From assembly GCA_020746105.1 (NCBI GenBank), contig CM036620.1, positions 45,900,706 to 45,964,705 of the forward strand: 64,000 bases of DNA, given 5' to 3'. This document shows positions 52,501 to 63,800 of the stretch, one piece after another. This stretch comes from Trogon surrucura. Its lineage: Eukaryota; Chordata; Aves; Trogoniformes; Trogonidae. A program made the position numbers and the translations under genes. A model generated the notes under the pieces. That model saw only the letters and a program-made list of their open reading frames with translations. It was not told the DNA's origin and did no database searches. Each line of letters begins with the position of its first letter. Positions within the stretch are counted from its first letter, which is position 1.

Positions 52501-54420
52501 ACAAGAGGTTGTATACAAAGGGTGGAGTAGTTGATTTTCAGGCCTCAACTTTTCTAAGGTTTTTAAGATCTCTGCCTGGTATACATGCTATATATATATA
52601 CACACATATATATAAAATATACTTACTATATTGCACAGCTGTATAAGCAAGAATTTTGAGAAGGAGCTTAGTACTGGGTTGTTCAGCAAATGCTCTGTGG
52701 AGTTACAGCAGCTGCTGGGATTTAGTTCCCTTGGTATGCTGCTTCGTTTTTTAGGACTGCCCATCAGATATGTTCATTGTCCCATTTGCAAACACGCCTG
52801 CGGTGCTTTGTTCAGTTTTGTCTATGGCAAGTAATTCTTCTAGATGAGAATTTAGAGTTTAACACGAATGTACTGATAAATAATTGCCTGGTAACATGCA
52901 AAACAGTGCCCACTTGCTATAGCCAAGGGCTTTTTTTCCTTCTTTATGGATTTTTCCTTTAAAGTGTCTACCTGACACACAGAATCTGCTTTTTGTTTGT
53001 GTTGCTGTAGCACCCAGGAGCTTCAACGAGAGCCCAAGGCCTGCTCATACTTAGTGCCATCTTCACAATCTTGTGAGGTGTTATATGAGCACAAAGCAGA
53101 AACACAGAGAGAGAGATGTGTGAATTCATCTTTAAAAACATACTCTGTAATGGCTTTTACTGCTGGTGGGATCTACATTGGCTACTTACTTCTCGCTCTC
53201 TATTTTTTCAACTCCCACAGCAGAAGGAAAGGCTGCCTTCCTAACTTACAGTACAGCTGGCCCCCATATATCAGTATGTTACTTAAATACCAGGGTACTA
53301 AGGGTATGTGACACCAGTGGAAAACGAGAAAGTTGAGGCCAACATTTCTGGCACATCTTTTACTACTATATCCTTTGGAAGAGCAGCCAGTGAATTAATT
53401 GAGTTGCTGTAACTCCGCTTCTCCAGTTTTTTCAATTCTGTTATATGCGAGAGGTTTAATAAATGCTTGACTGTGTCAAAACCTGTGCAGGATTCACAGC
53501 TTGCCTCCCTCTCCAGTTAGTTTTGTACACCGAGGAGTTATAAGCCCAAATTCCATCCATTTTAACTAACTGGCTTTGAGGCAGTGACAAGAGGAGAGGA
53601 AAAGCATGCATCGAAGTGAAGGCTGTATCCTACAGCTTGTGTTCCTTTTGGTACGCTAATACTTTTTCAGGTAGTCACCCAGATTTAAAACCCTGCTGTA
53701 TCAATTGTCTTCTGTGCAGAAGAAGCACAAACGCAATCAGAAGTTTTAGCATGAAAAAAAACCACATAGGGGAGCCTTTCTTTTCGTAGTGGAGGCAGGT
53801 TTTTCTTAAAAGTCAGGCAAGTTAAAATAAATACCATGGCGCATAAGCCAGCACACAGAAAAATGAATCAGTGAGCTACAGCATGTGTGCAGCAGCAGTA
53901 CTGCATTCCTGTCATCACACATTCCCAAAGCATAACACTGAGAGAAATATGATCCGAAACTGGTTTAAGAGGTGCTGTAATTAAGCCAGGATTACTACCA
54001 TAGTATAACACAACCTGATAGCATTCTGGGTAGTTAGACTAAAGACTTGCTTGTGATAAACTCCAAAACATTTTCTTTTTTTAAAAAAAATATTCAGCAG
54101 TTTTTTCACTTATACCTTTGCCTTTGGGATTTTTTCTTTCCCTTTTTGGTGGAGTTTCTCAAATGCTGTCTCCAACGAGAGACAGTTGTCCAAGCAAGTC
54201 CACCTTTTCCGCTGCCAAAAATCCATCAAGAGAAGCTGCCTTATTTTGGGACCTGGACCACAAGCACAGATTAAAACTACTTTAGCTTCTCTTCCATATT
54301 TGAGTAACAACAAGGACTGATGAGAGGTGACAAATTAATAGTGTTAAGTATCAGAAGTCCTAAGGGCTGTTGTGAAAGAGGATGTGCTGCATCATGTTAA
54401 AAAAACCCACATGGATCAGG
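46509..54420. other. Long non-coding stretch
   Basis: No supported gene. It contains T-rich runs near 47922-47938 and 51174-51192 and an AT/AC microsatellite at 52589-52618. Open frames up to 133 codons (minus 51816-52217) are not convincing. Confidence 0.5.
52589..52618 (+). repeat. AT/AC microsatellite
   Basis: Alternating TA repeats, then CACACA, then TA repeats again, about 30 bases. Short compound dinucleotide repeat. Confidence 0.85.
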
Positions 54421-54523
54421 CATTTCAGGATATACTTTAGTGGTCATGGTAGTATTGGGTTGATGGTTGAACTACATGATCTTAGAGGTCTTTGCCAACC
54501 TTAATAATTCTATGATTCTGTGA
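54421..54523 (+). mobile_element. CR1-type LINE 3' end, sense
   Basis: TGGTAGTATTGGGTTGATGG is followed by TTGAACTACATGATCTTAGA and GGTCTTTGCCAACCTTAAT, then ATTCTATG and ATTCTGTG octamers. This is a CR1 3'-end subfamily pattern different from the other copies (GATCTTAGAGGTCTTTTCCAACC type). About 100 bases, no coding part. The match may extend some bases further left. Confidence 0.85.
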
Positions 54524-57500
54524 GTTTTCTGGTTGGTTCTTGCCAATGTATCTGATAACAAAGACCGGGAAGGGAAAACTAGTGCTTCCTACAGACAAGG
54601 ACGGCTGCAGCCTGTTGTTAGACCTCCTTAAGCGATAAGGAATTGCACAAAACCATCTTCTTTTCAGTCTGAGTTCTGCACATTTGTTAATACAGAGACA
54701 CAAGAATGCACACATGAAAATGAGTGAGTTTATGCAGCAGACGATTTTCTCCCTTTGTTGATTAATCAGTCTTAAAAATGCAGGTAGTGTGTTTTCTCAG
54801 GAAGGCCAGTATGCAAAGCTGTAGATCTAATAAAGCCATATATTGCCAAGGCCTGTGATGTTATACCCGAATTTGGTGCTTTCCACAAATTCTTCATTAC
54901 AATTTTTCCACCTCTTCTCACACTCAACTTTCCTTCCCTTGCCCCTGCTTTACTGCTTTTCAACTGCTTGTATTACAGGCTTTTTTCCCTCTTTATTTTC
55001 TATTTATTCTTGCCTGCTCTCTCTCTCTCCCATTTTTGTAGGCCCTGCATTTTCCTTCTCATGGTCTTGCGGCATCCTGTCTCCACCTTTCAAAAAGTTA
55101 GAGAATTTGATGGGTTTGTTTTCATAGGCTACAAAATGACCCTCTTTGTTCCCTGTTTTACCTGGCCATCAGTGGCTGTGGCCTTTGTTAGGGCAAAGTT
55201 TCCCCTGTGTCCCAGTAATACCAATGCTATTTTTAGTCTTTGTTTCTGAAGCTGGGGGCAGGGAAAGGACCCTTGTAGACCTGAAGAGCGTGAAGCCACA
55301 AGGCTTTGTGCCAAGCACTTGACGTTGACAGTGTTGGTTCTTCTGGTGGTGTTAGGTGCGAGACGATGATTTTAGAGGTGTAGCTTGTCCTAGTGAAGAG
55401 CGGGATTGCTTTCCTCCTTGCATGTCTTATTATTCCACCTTTTTTATTTTAGTGTTTGGCTTGCGTGCTTATTTGATTTGAAAACATCATGAAGTTAGTC
55501 CCCAAGCCAGTGAAGTGAAGGCAGTAACACCAGCCCACCCTGGTACGGCAGGCTGCTCCTCTCGCCTATGGGAAGTTGTTTGGCATGGGGAGGAAAACAG
55601 AAGTAGCCCCAACTGAAACTCGAAATACCACATTACATGAGAGCAATTAGCACATATGCACATGTGTACAAGCACGTATGCATACACAATTGCAGAGAAA
55701 TACATATATATATATATATGTGTGTGTATATATATACGGCTCGCTTATTGTACTCTGCTACCTAATTCTTAACTTTCAGTTGAGGAAAAATAAGCATAGG
55801 AAATAGAAGCTGGGACCTTTGAGTTTTAACAGTGCATCTGACACTGATCTCTTACACTCTTCTGGGCTGCTTATGTCCTTTTTGCCATTTTCCATCTGTA
55901 AAATTGAAAGAGACCTGCTTAGCAACTAGTGAGTGAGTGCTTATGGAGATCAAATGCAATAGATGTCCTTAGTAATATTTGTTTTCTTGCTTTTTAAAAG
56001 ATAACACAGGAGGTTTTCAGAAGCTAAGATTTTGAATTGCTTCTCTAAAAGCCTTCAGGTTCCCTGTGAACTTGGACTGAAGCAGGGTTGTGATTGAAAG
56101 CTTGAACACATAGGAATCCTTTGCAATGTCTTATATGTACCTAAGCTTCTTTTTTTAAAACTCATGTTGTTGAATCAGTGCCTTTGAAATGGCTACTATT
56201 ATGTTGCCAATTCCTGATAGCAAAATGTTAGGTTAAGAAGGAGGCAGGATGCCTATATTTGGTTTAGTTCAGGCTTTTTTCCCCAAAGATCAATATGGTC
56301 TATTCATCCAAGCCTTACCTCTCCCTCTAGTAATTCAAGAGGTGGTATCTGCTGGACTTTGAATACCAAATGATAAAAAGAAAAGCTTTGTCTGATTCTC
56401 AGCAAAATTCTGAACCAATGCTTTCTCTTACGATAAAAAAAGAGACAAGAAACAAACGGGGGTGAATAAAAAAATAAAAAAGGAAAGCAAAAAGCTTTGA
56501 AACTGTCCTCTTTTCCTCTTCATCATCAAGTGATCGGATTCCCAATTCCTGCCTGGAAGAAGTATTTTTCCTTATTTCTAGCAAGCTCCATCAGACTATT
56601 TCTATACTTCTTTTTACAGTTAGGCAGAACTTTACCAATGTATTTGTAGGCAAATGTATTTGTAAATTAAAGCAGAATTTCCCAGTGGTTTCAGTCAAAG
56701 AAAAATAATCCTTCCTGCCCCTGTTGGAACTGTCAGGTTAAACAGCATGTTTTTATTTATTTCAAATGTGCTTATAAGGGTAGTCTACTATTGTTCACCA
56801 AGCAGGACAGCCATTTGTAGCTGGGAACTCTTCTTCTCCTGCTCTGCTCTAACATAGCTGTATGAATCCAGACATTTATTTTCTTTTATTAAAAAAACAA
56901 AAAACAAAAAAACCACCTAATTTAAAATGTCTAAGAATAAAATGTTGTGGGCTTTATTTTAAAGCCCTTAAATTTTAGCTTTCACTTCATATGAAGAAAA
57001 TTATTTTATTTCAGTTTGGCTACTGAAGCAAAAAATCAATTACACTCAAAGTTCTAGCTCTTTTTCCACAGAAAACAGCCAAAACTTAAACTTAGTCTTT
57101 AATTATATATTTGATTCATCTCAGTAACAGCACTTGGCTTCAAACAATGCAAGAGCAGGAGGAAACTTGCTCTAAATTCCTCTCTTCGAAGAGCTCTTTC
57201 AGATACCATGTCGGAAAACTTTAAGATGAAACCAAACAAGATAACTGTGAGAAAACTAAATACAAGGAATTTTAGCTGAGGACATAACTAACGTCCCGGT
57301 ACTGACAGACCTCCAAAATTGCTTTTAAACAAATCTCTCACATTTGGGAAGGGAAAGTTGACCTTGATAGATGGAATGCTTATTCCTCTTATTCCCTCCT
57401 CCCCCCATTTTAATACAAAAATAACTTTTCATAGTTGTAGGAGCGAATTCCTATTCCCTTAAAATTATCACACAATGAAATGTATCCTGTTTTCTGTGCC

Positions 57501-58900
57501 CAAAACCATGAACCAGGCTGATTCCTGCAATCAGTAAGTAGAAGGTACCATGTGTTAATCGTATGAACTGTATTACTCTCATGACAATTCCTTCAAGTGT
57601 ACAAATTAAATCAATTTAAACTACTTGAAAGACTTCTGTGTGCCATCACCAGTTCATCAGTGCACAGCAAATTGCCTGAAAAGAATTGGGATATGCCTGC
57701 TTTATCTGACAGTTGCAGAGCTATCCCCTGGTTTTTGATTTGGTACTTGTTACAATAGCTCTGAAACTAGACTCAAATATTTTTAGTTTGGAATAATTAT
57801 GCAGAAAACCATTGTAAGGATCACTGTGGTCTTGTTTGTTTCTCCCTCCCAATCCCGCTTTGTTCTGTCTTTCTACTTCTTGACCTCATTTTTCCTCCTC
57901 ATTGCTTATTCCTATTTGTCTCTTGTCTCATGTCTTTTTTTACTGGAACAGATTGATATCTAGGGCTGTGTCTAGACTACAAGAAAGGTTAAGCTCAGCT
58001 GCAGGTTCAGCCACTGAAGTGAGCTGGCCAGCTGTATTCAACCACTTCTTGACAGCTGGAAATGCACGTCCATCACATTCAACTTTCAGACAGTGGCATA
58101 GGAGTTTACACTCCTGGCTAGAATTTAATTTGCTTTTACATCTGGTAAAATGGGCAGGCTTTTTAGGTTTGACTTAGCTAGGTAGTGCTAACCAGTCTAT
58201 CCCAACCTCAGCCTTCGATGAGAAAAGTTGAACGGTTCTAGAAGTGCTCCTTATGGTTTTTCTGGTCTGAGGGTGAAAACATACTCTATTATAAGCTTTG
58301 CATAGGTTGATGAGTAAATTGCTAGATGAGTAAGTTGCATGATGGAAAACATCTTATATTTTTATTAGTGGAGCTCTAGGCCATTTTTTTTGCTCAGCTT
58401 ACTTTTTCCTGTTGCTACCGGTATCAGTGGAAACAGGCCATTCCAGATGCCTTTTCACACCCTTAGAAGATGAGGCAGAATGAGGACGGACACCATAGTA
58501 TTTAATTTTCAGCATTCTTACTGGGTTTTTAGTCACATAATTTCTACTCATGTGCACGGGGTGGCTGCACATGAAACCCTGAATCATTCTTTGGTGTGTG
58601 TTCTGCCAACAGCAGTACAGCCAGGTGAGCTGGGGTGGGTAGTGAAGTGAGTAACCCAAAGCAGCCACAGGACGATGCTCAAGCTCTGCTGGCTTTGATG
58701 TTCAATTCATTCACCAGTGGTCATCCTTTTACTGGTTCACCACTATCGAATTTTTCGGTTACTGATGAAATTACAGTCCTCTGATTTTCCATGCTCTTAG
58801 AAACGTGACACAACCCATGGTAAGAAAGGTTAATTATTAACATGTAAATATAGATAATTTATTGGCAACATTTTCATATCCCTGCAGGGCAGTTGTCTCC
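54524..58900. other. Non-coding stretch upstream of the STOX2 CpG island
   Basis: No gene recognised. It includes a TA/TG microsatellite (55703-55736) and an A-rich tract near 56891-56911. GC and CpG content rise only after about 58900. Confidence 0.5.
55703..55736 (+). repeat. TA/TG compound microsatellite
   Basis: CATATATA runs into TGTGTGTG and back into TATATATA over about 34 bases. Dinucleotide repeats like this are commonly length-variable. Confidence 0.9.
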
Positions 58901-59384
58901 GCTGGTAACACCTGACATCAAGGGGGCTCAAAGTTGCCTCACGGAGGCAGGGCCAAGCCCCTACGCACAGTTTTGGTCACACTGGCATTCATAAAACGCC
59001 ACTTCCCCAGAGGCCTTGGCCCAGTTCAAGATGGTGCTCTGGGTGCAGGCACCACTAGGCTCAGAGGGTGGGCGAGCTCTTCCTTCCCGCTGACGAGGCC
59101 GGCGGGCCGGGTGTCCCCGGTGTCCCGGCGGGGTGCAGGCCCTTCTTGTGTCTAACACAGCTGCGGTGTGACTGACCAGACCCACCCAGGGAAGGGCCGG
59201 GAAGGTGCAGCTCGAAGGGGAAGGAAGGCGCCGCTGAGGGAGGGTGCCCGGGGGATACAAATCTGCCCTTTCCCGTCCGCTGTACCCGTTCGTGCAGGAG
59301 CGGTGCCCGAGCGGGGCCTGCGGACGAGGCCCACCCAGCTCGGCGGCCGCTGCCCGCCACGGCCGCTCTGCCCTTTCCGTTCCG

Positions 59385-59477
59385 TTTCCCGCCGCTCGCG
59401 GGCGGCGCGCGCGCGCCCGGCTGCCCCCTCCTCATTGGCTGCCGCGGGCGGCGCCCGGAGCTCGGCGGTGCGCACCG
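59385..59477 (+). promoter_or_regulatory. STOX2: Cluster of core promoter motifs (E2F-like, CCAAT/NF-Y, NRF1-like)
   Basis: TTTCCCGC at 59385-59392 fits the E2F consensus TTTSSCGC. A GCGCGC run lies at 59406-59415. ATTGG (reverse CCAAT) in TCATTGGCTG at 59434-59438 fits an NF-Y box. A 12-bp perfect palindrome CGGTGCGCACCG at 59466-59477 carries the NRF1-type TGCGCA core. Farther down, GGGGCGG at 59815-59821 is a Sp1/KLF-type GC box. This grouping is typical just upstream of a TATA-less start site; binding itself is inferred. Confidence 0.5.
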
Positions 59478-59526
59478 GCACCGGCCGCCGCCTCTCGCCC
59501 GGCCCCGGCGCTCAGAGCCGCCGTCA

Positions 59527-59573
59527 GGGAGGGAGGGAGGGAGGAAGGACGGACGGACGGACGGACGGACGGA
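59527..59573 (+). repeat. Fused GGGA and GGAC tetranucleotide arrays
   Basis: Four GGGA units (59527-59542) are followed, after GGAA, by 6.75 units of GGAC (59547-59573). The first part has four GGG runs with one-base loops, a classic G-quadruplex pattern on the + strand. The array is in the probable promoter or first transcribed part of STOX2. Confidence 0.93.
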
Positions 59574-59746
59574 AAGGAGGCGGAGCGGGAGCGGAGGGGG
59601 GCCGCGTGCGCCGCGCTACACGGCGCTTTCTACGCGGGTGCCCTGTGAGCCGGTCCGAGCCCCGGCCGCCGTCGCACGGGGTGGAGAGGCGGAGGGTTTG
59701 GGGAACGCGGAGCTCGGCGGGACCCGAAGGCCGCGCGGGGAGTAGC

Positions 59747-59908
59747 ATGAGCCCGGGCGGCGGCGCGGCGCCCGGCGCTCCAGCAGCAACAGCAGCAGCT
59801 GTTGGCGGCGCGGTGGGGCGGAGGGAGGGCAGCGGGCGGGCCGGGCAGGCGGGCGGTGTGGCCAGCGGCCTCCCTGGTGGCCTCGCCCCCCGCGCCGGCA
59901 GCCCCTAG
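59747..59908 (+). other. Upstream ORF, 53 codons, in the probable STOX2 leader
   Basis: ATG at 59747 with A at -3 opens a 53-residue alanine/glycine-rich frame ending in TAG at 59906-59908. It contains a short CAG tract (59781-59798) and a 7-bp stem hairpin CAACAGC/GCTGTTG (59787-59804). It matters only if transcription starts upstream of 59747. The peptide itself looks like composition, not a conserved protein. Confidence 0.35.
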
Positions 59909-59959
59909 CGCGGAGCCGGTGGGAGTCCAGCCCCGGGGACAGGCGGGCGGGGGTCGGCC

Positions 59960-60025
59960 ATGGCGAGGCGCGACGCTGCCGGGGGCCGCGGGCCTTTGCT
60001 TGCCGCCCGGGCGCCGCGGGCTTGA
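59960..60025 (+). other. Upstream ORF, 21 codons, strong start context
   Basis: GGCCATGGCG gives G at -3 and G at +4, the best start context in the leader. The frame ends in TGA at 60023-60025. If it is in the mRNA it should catch many scanning ribosomes before the STOX2 start. Confidence 0.4.
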
Positions 60026-60362
60026 GGAGGGGACGGTGGCGGGGGAGGGGGTGGTCGCGGCTGCTTCCGCCGGTCCCGCGGCCGGGAGAGGCATCTCTGG
60101 GCCCTCCCTCCTCCTCCCTCTCCTCTCCTCCGCCTCTCCGTCCTCCTCCTCCCGCTGCTCCTCCCGCCGGGCCGGGAGCTGCCGCCGCCTCCCCTGCGCC
60201 GGGCGCGCCGCGGTCGGGGTCGCAGCCGGCGGCCGCGGGGTTTTCCTCGTTTGTTTGGGCCTTTTGTGTCGGGGCTTACAGTTGGCTAAGCACGGCCGGG
60301 CTGAATCGGGCCATTGTTCGGGACCCCCGAGCTCCCACGCTGCACATCTCTCGTCCCCATAT

Positions 60363-60380
60363 CCCCCCCCCCCCCCCCCC
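60363..60380 (+). repeat. Poly-C run of 18 bases in the STOX2 leader region
   Basis: Eighteen uninterrupted C bases between pyrimidine-rich sequence. A probable length-variable site, and one where assembly errors are common. Confidence 0.93.
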
Positions 60381-60467
60381 TTCCCCTCTGTTTTTTTGCC
60401 TGAGAAGCCACCTAACCGTGCCTTTCCTCCACGCGAATCTGGGAGCCGTAAGCCGGACCGATTGCAA

Positions 60468-60681
60468 ATGAAGTGTAATGCATTGTGGGACGCGTGTAAA
60501 ATTGGATCATTCGAGGGGGGAAAAAAAAAAAAAAGGAAGGGACCTGCGGCTGGCGCCCTAGAAGAGGTAGCGGCGAGATGCGGGCAGGTTGTGCCCCGGC
60601 GGTGCCCGCGCTAGGCTGATGCCAGGCAGCGCGCACCCGGCGAGGCGCAAGGCCTGACCCATGCTGCGGCGGGAGGATTAG
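60468..60681 (+). other. Cluster of overlapping short upstream ORFs just before the STOX2 start
   Basis: ATGs at 60468 (48 codons, ends TAG 60612-60614), 60478 (27 codons, ends 60561), 60578 (13 codons, ends 60619), 60619 (12 codons, ends TGA 60657) and 60661 (6 codons, ends TAG 60681). The first is in frame with STOX2 but closed by the TAG at 60612, which proves the main frame does not extend farther upstream. The last ends 17 bases before the main ATG. A run of 14 A bases (60521-60534) lies inside the first two. Confidence 0.5.
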
Positions 60682-60698
60682 GCTCGGGCATCCTCAGG

Positions 60699-60864
60699 AT
60701 GAAGAAGACGCGGAGTACGACCTTGCGGCGGGCCTGGCCTAGCTCCGACTTCTCCGACCGGGCCTCAGACCGCATGAGGTCCCGCAGCGAGAAGGACTAC
60801 CGGCTGCACAAACACTTCCCACCAGCTTTTATTTCCCAGGCGTCACGGGGCTACATGACATCAG
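60699..60864 (+). CDS. STOX2: STOX2 coding exon 1 (storkhead-box protein 2, N-terminal 55 residues)
   Basis: STOX2 is a nuclear protein of the storkhead family (STOX1, STOX2, worm HAM-1) with a winged-helix DNA-binding domain; the full protein is roughly 900 residues. Here only the N-terminus is present. The exon begins MKKTRSTTLRRAWPSS, continues DFSDRASDRMRSRSEKDYRL and ends SQASRGYMTS plus the first base of a glycine codon. This matches vertebrate STOX2 as I know it (MKKTRSTTLRRAWPSS, SEKDYRLHK and RGYMTSG), with small differences in the HFPPAFIS part. The start is supported by A at -3 and an in-frame stop at 60612-60614 with no ATG between. The N-terminus is basic and serine-rich, with no signal peptide or membrane segment. 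The exon ends in phase 1. The winged-helix and C-terminal exons lie beyond the window. Confidence 0.96.
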
Positions 60865-60870
60865 GTTTGT
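60865..60870 (+). other. STOX2: STOX2 exon 1 splice donor
   Basis: The exon/intron junction reads ATCAG/GTTTGT. It has the obligatory GT, and G at +5 and T at +6, but T at +3 and T at +4 are off consensus, so the site is weaker than usual. The position is fixed by protein similarity (MTS-G break). If not spliced, the frame reads Gly-Leu then TGA. Confidence 0.85.
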
Positions 60871-63800
60871 GACAGAATTTGCGCGTGAGAGAGAGCTTTA
60901 TTGCGAGGCTTGGTCGTGCGGGATGTGTGTCTGGCCGGGAAGGCTGTGTTGGTGGGTATGGAGGGGAGCCTGCGGCCGGGAACCCAAGTTGTTATGAATA
61001 ATGCGAGGGGGGGAAGACAAAAATGCATACATCCACCATTTTGTACCTCTGCAAGACACACAGCAGGGGCCTTGCAATATGGTGTTTAAAAATCCATTAG
61101 TCAGGTGAAATAAATGTGTGAGAGAGACGGTCGTGTCTTTCTGTCGCGGAAGGGCAGATGAAAACGACTGGACGCGCAGAGCATGGAGCCCTTTGCTCCT
61201 TTTGTGCATAAAACCATGTGCTGGGTATTTACTGCTATCCCTCGCATTCCCCTTTAAATACAGTTAAGTCCAGTTAACTCATCAGGCTTTCGTGTTTTTC
61301 AGTTTTGGAAAGGAAAAGGGTCACCTGTGACTGCAAATGCTCTCGCCAGGTTTCAGCTGCATGTTTCTGCAATGGCACAGCACGCTTTGGTGAAAATGAC
61401 TGTAAACACATTTGCGTGTGTTATTTGAGGTGTAGAAGGAGATCAGACCTCTGTATGTGGGAGAACACACTCGTGCATGTATAGTTGGTTGTTGATTGCT
61501 TTCAAGGCAGGCCGTAGGGAAATAATGGACACTGCACCAACATGTTTGTGCATGGGAAAGAAAGCGCAAACAAAACAAAAAACGGTGCAGGGAAAGGCAA
61601 GCATCGGGGAGAGGCTTGGCCTCCGACGTAGTACTGGTGCGATTTTGGAAAGCCTCGGTGCTGTTAATGGAAGCTACTCCGTCCTGAAATGCATCTTAAT
61701 GGCCTTGGAATTCAGACATTTCATAAACACCTGAAAGAAGACTTAGGAAAACGCTGATGGGGAGGGGGCCGGGGGCAGAAAATCCTGGAAACCTCCTTTG
61801 TTGTTCTGCTGCCTGCGTATTGTGATGATCGGACATAACGTTTCATTACTACTACGGCAAATTCCAATGTATTATGGAGGCATGTTTTTCCCTCCGAGGC
61901 TCAATTTGGGTTGAGTAGGCAGATTCCTTTAAAGGAGAAAAAGAGGGAGAGGGAGAAAATTAAGGTATTTATTATGCATTACTGAAAACGTTTCCAGCCC
62001 TGTGCCCTGTCCCCCCCCATTTCTGCTGCAAAGGTTGAGCCAAAGATTGTGGTTGTCAGTTATATGCTCACTCTTTTATCTCTGGCCCTAATAAACATAT
62101 CTCTTTAGTCAGTATTGCTTTCTCATGTTTTAAAAATGTCTCATGACTGTTCTTTCTTCCAAGAAAGGCACAAGGGAAATAATACGCGTTTTATTGAAAA
62201 GTCTGTCCGTGTAAGAATATTGTGCTATTTTGGGAATAGCCGCTCTGATTTTTCCCTTTGCTGGGAAGCTGCATATTGAGAGGAAATGACAAGGATAATT
62301 TATGCTTGAACAGCTGAAGAAGAGGAGAATGGTGGTGGTGGTGGAGGGGTTGTTTTGTTTCATTGGTGCTGCAGGACCTCAAAGTGGCTGGAAAGCCAAA
62401 GCTGTTCACACTGCAAACATTTTTGTTGTTCTGTGTGAACATCCTGATCTTCTCGCTCTAAGATGCGCTGTGTCAGTTCTGTTGAAATCGGTACTTTAAG
62501 GCCTTTCTTTCAACGTGGAAACCTGTACTTAAAAGAGAAGGAGCTCATGTGAGCATTTTGTGCCAAGTGGTGTGGGGTTTTTTTGCTTGATTTTAATTCT
62601 TCAGGGAAGCAGCCTGGCTCTGTAAAAGCTTTATCTTACAAAGATTGATACAATCCAACCAAACGGTTGAACACCAGCGATCTGCAGAATCACCTGTGTC
62701 ACCCTGTATTTTCTGGCAGATACTTGTGTCCTTGGTGGGGGCCATAGATCTGCTATAAATGTTTTCAAGTAACCTCCAGATCCCCCAAAATACCATATTT
62801 GTGAATATATAGCATGCTGATTTCAGTTGCAACAACTGAAGAAGGACGACAAATTTTATGTTTAGTTTGAGTGATTTGCTAAAGTTGTTGGAGGGAGAGT
62901 ACACTGAAAATTAAAAAAAAAAAATTCAGCAAATGCTTGGTGTTTTTTTTAATTAAAAAAAAGCCCAAACAACACCCAGCAACAACTTAGTAGGCTTTTG
63001 GCTGGAAATGCAATTATTCTCTCTTGATGGATAGTTTCCACATTCGTTTATTTTTGAAGGATCATTGTCCAGTGCCTCTCCAAATATTAGTTTTGGGAGG
63101 AATAGCTACTGTATCTAAATACTTCTCAGTATTTGAAGGAAACTCTTCGTCACAGGAAATCTATAGGAAGTCCTCTGGCATAAAAGTTGTGGGGATCAAG
63201 ATTACAAATAAATTCTTTGTCACCCAGAACGTTGTAGGAGAGAAAGTGTCCTGAAACCCATGGGCTTTTCAGAGGGCTACATTCTGTTTATCCAACCATT
63301 TAACCTCATCGCCATTAGCATTGTTGTGGTTCTCTTTTAATTAAATGCCGCGTTGTTTGGGGTGGGGGTGGAGGGTGGGAAAGAAACCTTGGGGTTTTGC
63401 CTTGATTACTCTGCTTAGGGAAATACGAAAAAGCAGGCAGTCAAACAGCCTTTGGTAAGATGGTAAAAAGCTTGAAACGTTAACATTCGAAAATGCCTGA
63501 ATGTGACATGGAGATTCCTGTATATATTTCTTTTAGCACAGAGAAATACTAAGTAACGATATTGCAGTCAATGCTGAGGTGTTTTATTTGGCGAAAATAC
63601 TGTCTCTAAGCAGAACCGTGTTTGTAATGGAAGTGCAAACCGCATGCTGCAGCGGTGAAGCACACCTGATTTGAAGAAGCCTTTTCAGGAAAACTAGGCA
63701 AGGACCAGCTTGATATTTGCTTGATTAGAAGCAGTGTTTCTGGCTGGCAGCCACGTTTGCAATACTCGGGGAACAAACTGCCCGTGATTATAGAAAATTG

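Larger units (their letters stand above)
59040..60860. promoter_or_regulatory. STOX2: Large CpG island covering the STOX2 promoter, 5' leader and first coding exon
   Basis: Sequence switches from CpG-poor, AT-leaning DNA to very GC-rich DNA dense in CG dinucleotides from about 59040, fading just after exon 1 near 60860. Islands of this size at a 5' exon usually mark a broad, TATA-less promoter of a developmentally controlled gene. Open frames of 246 and 270 codons inside it come from scarce stop codons in GC-rich DNA. The transcription start cannot be placed exactly from sequence; it is probably between about 59450 and 60300. Confidence 0.93.

Noticed and set aside
1..59000. tRNA, snoRNA, rRNA or microRNA genes
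   Set aside because: I saw no tRNA A/B-box pair with a foldable body, no rRNA similarity and no hairpin I recognise as a known microRNA. A covariance-model search would be the decisive check.
59168..60614. Long plus-strand open frames of 246 codons (59168-59908) and 270 codons (59802-60614), plus minus-strand frames up to 154 codons
   Set aside because: They lie in a CpG island where stop codons are rare. They are dominated by Ala, Gly, Arg and Pro, overlap each other in several frames and have no domain features.
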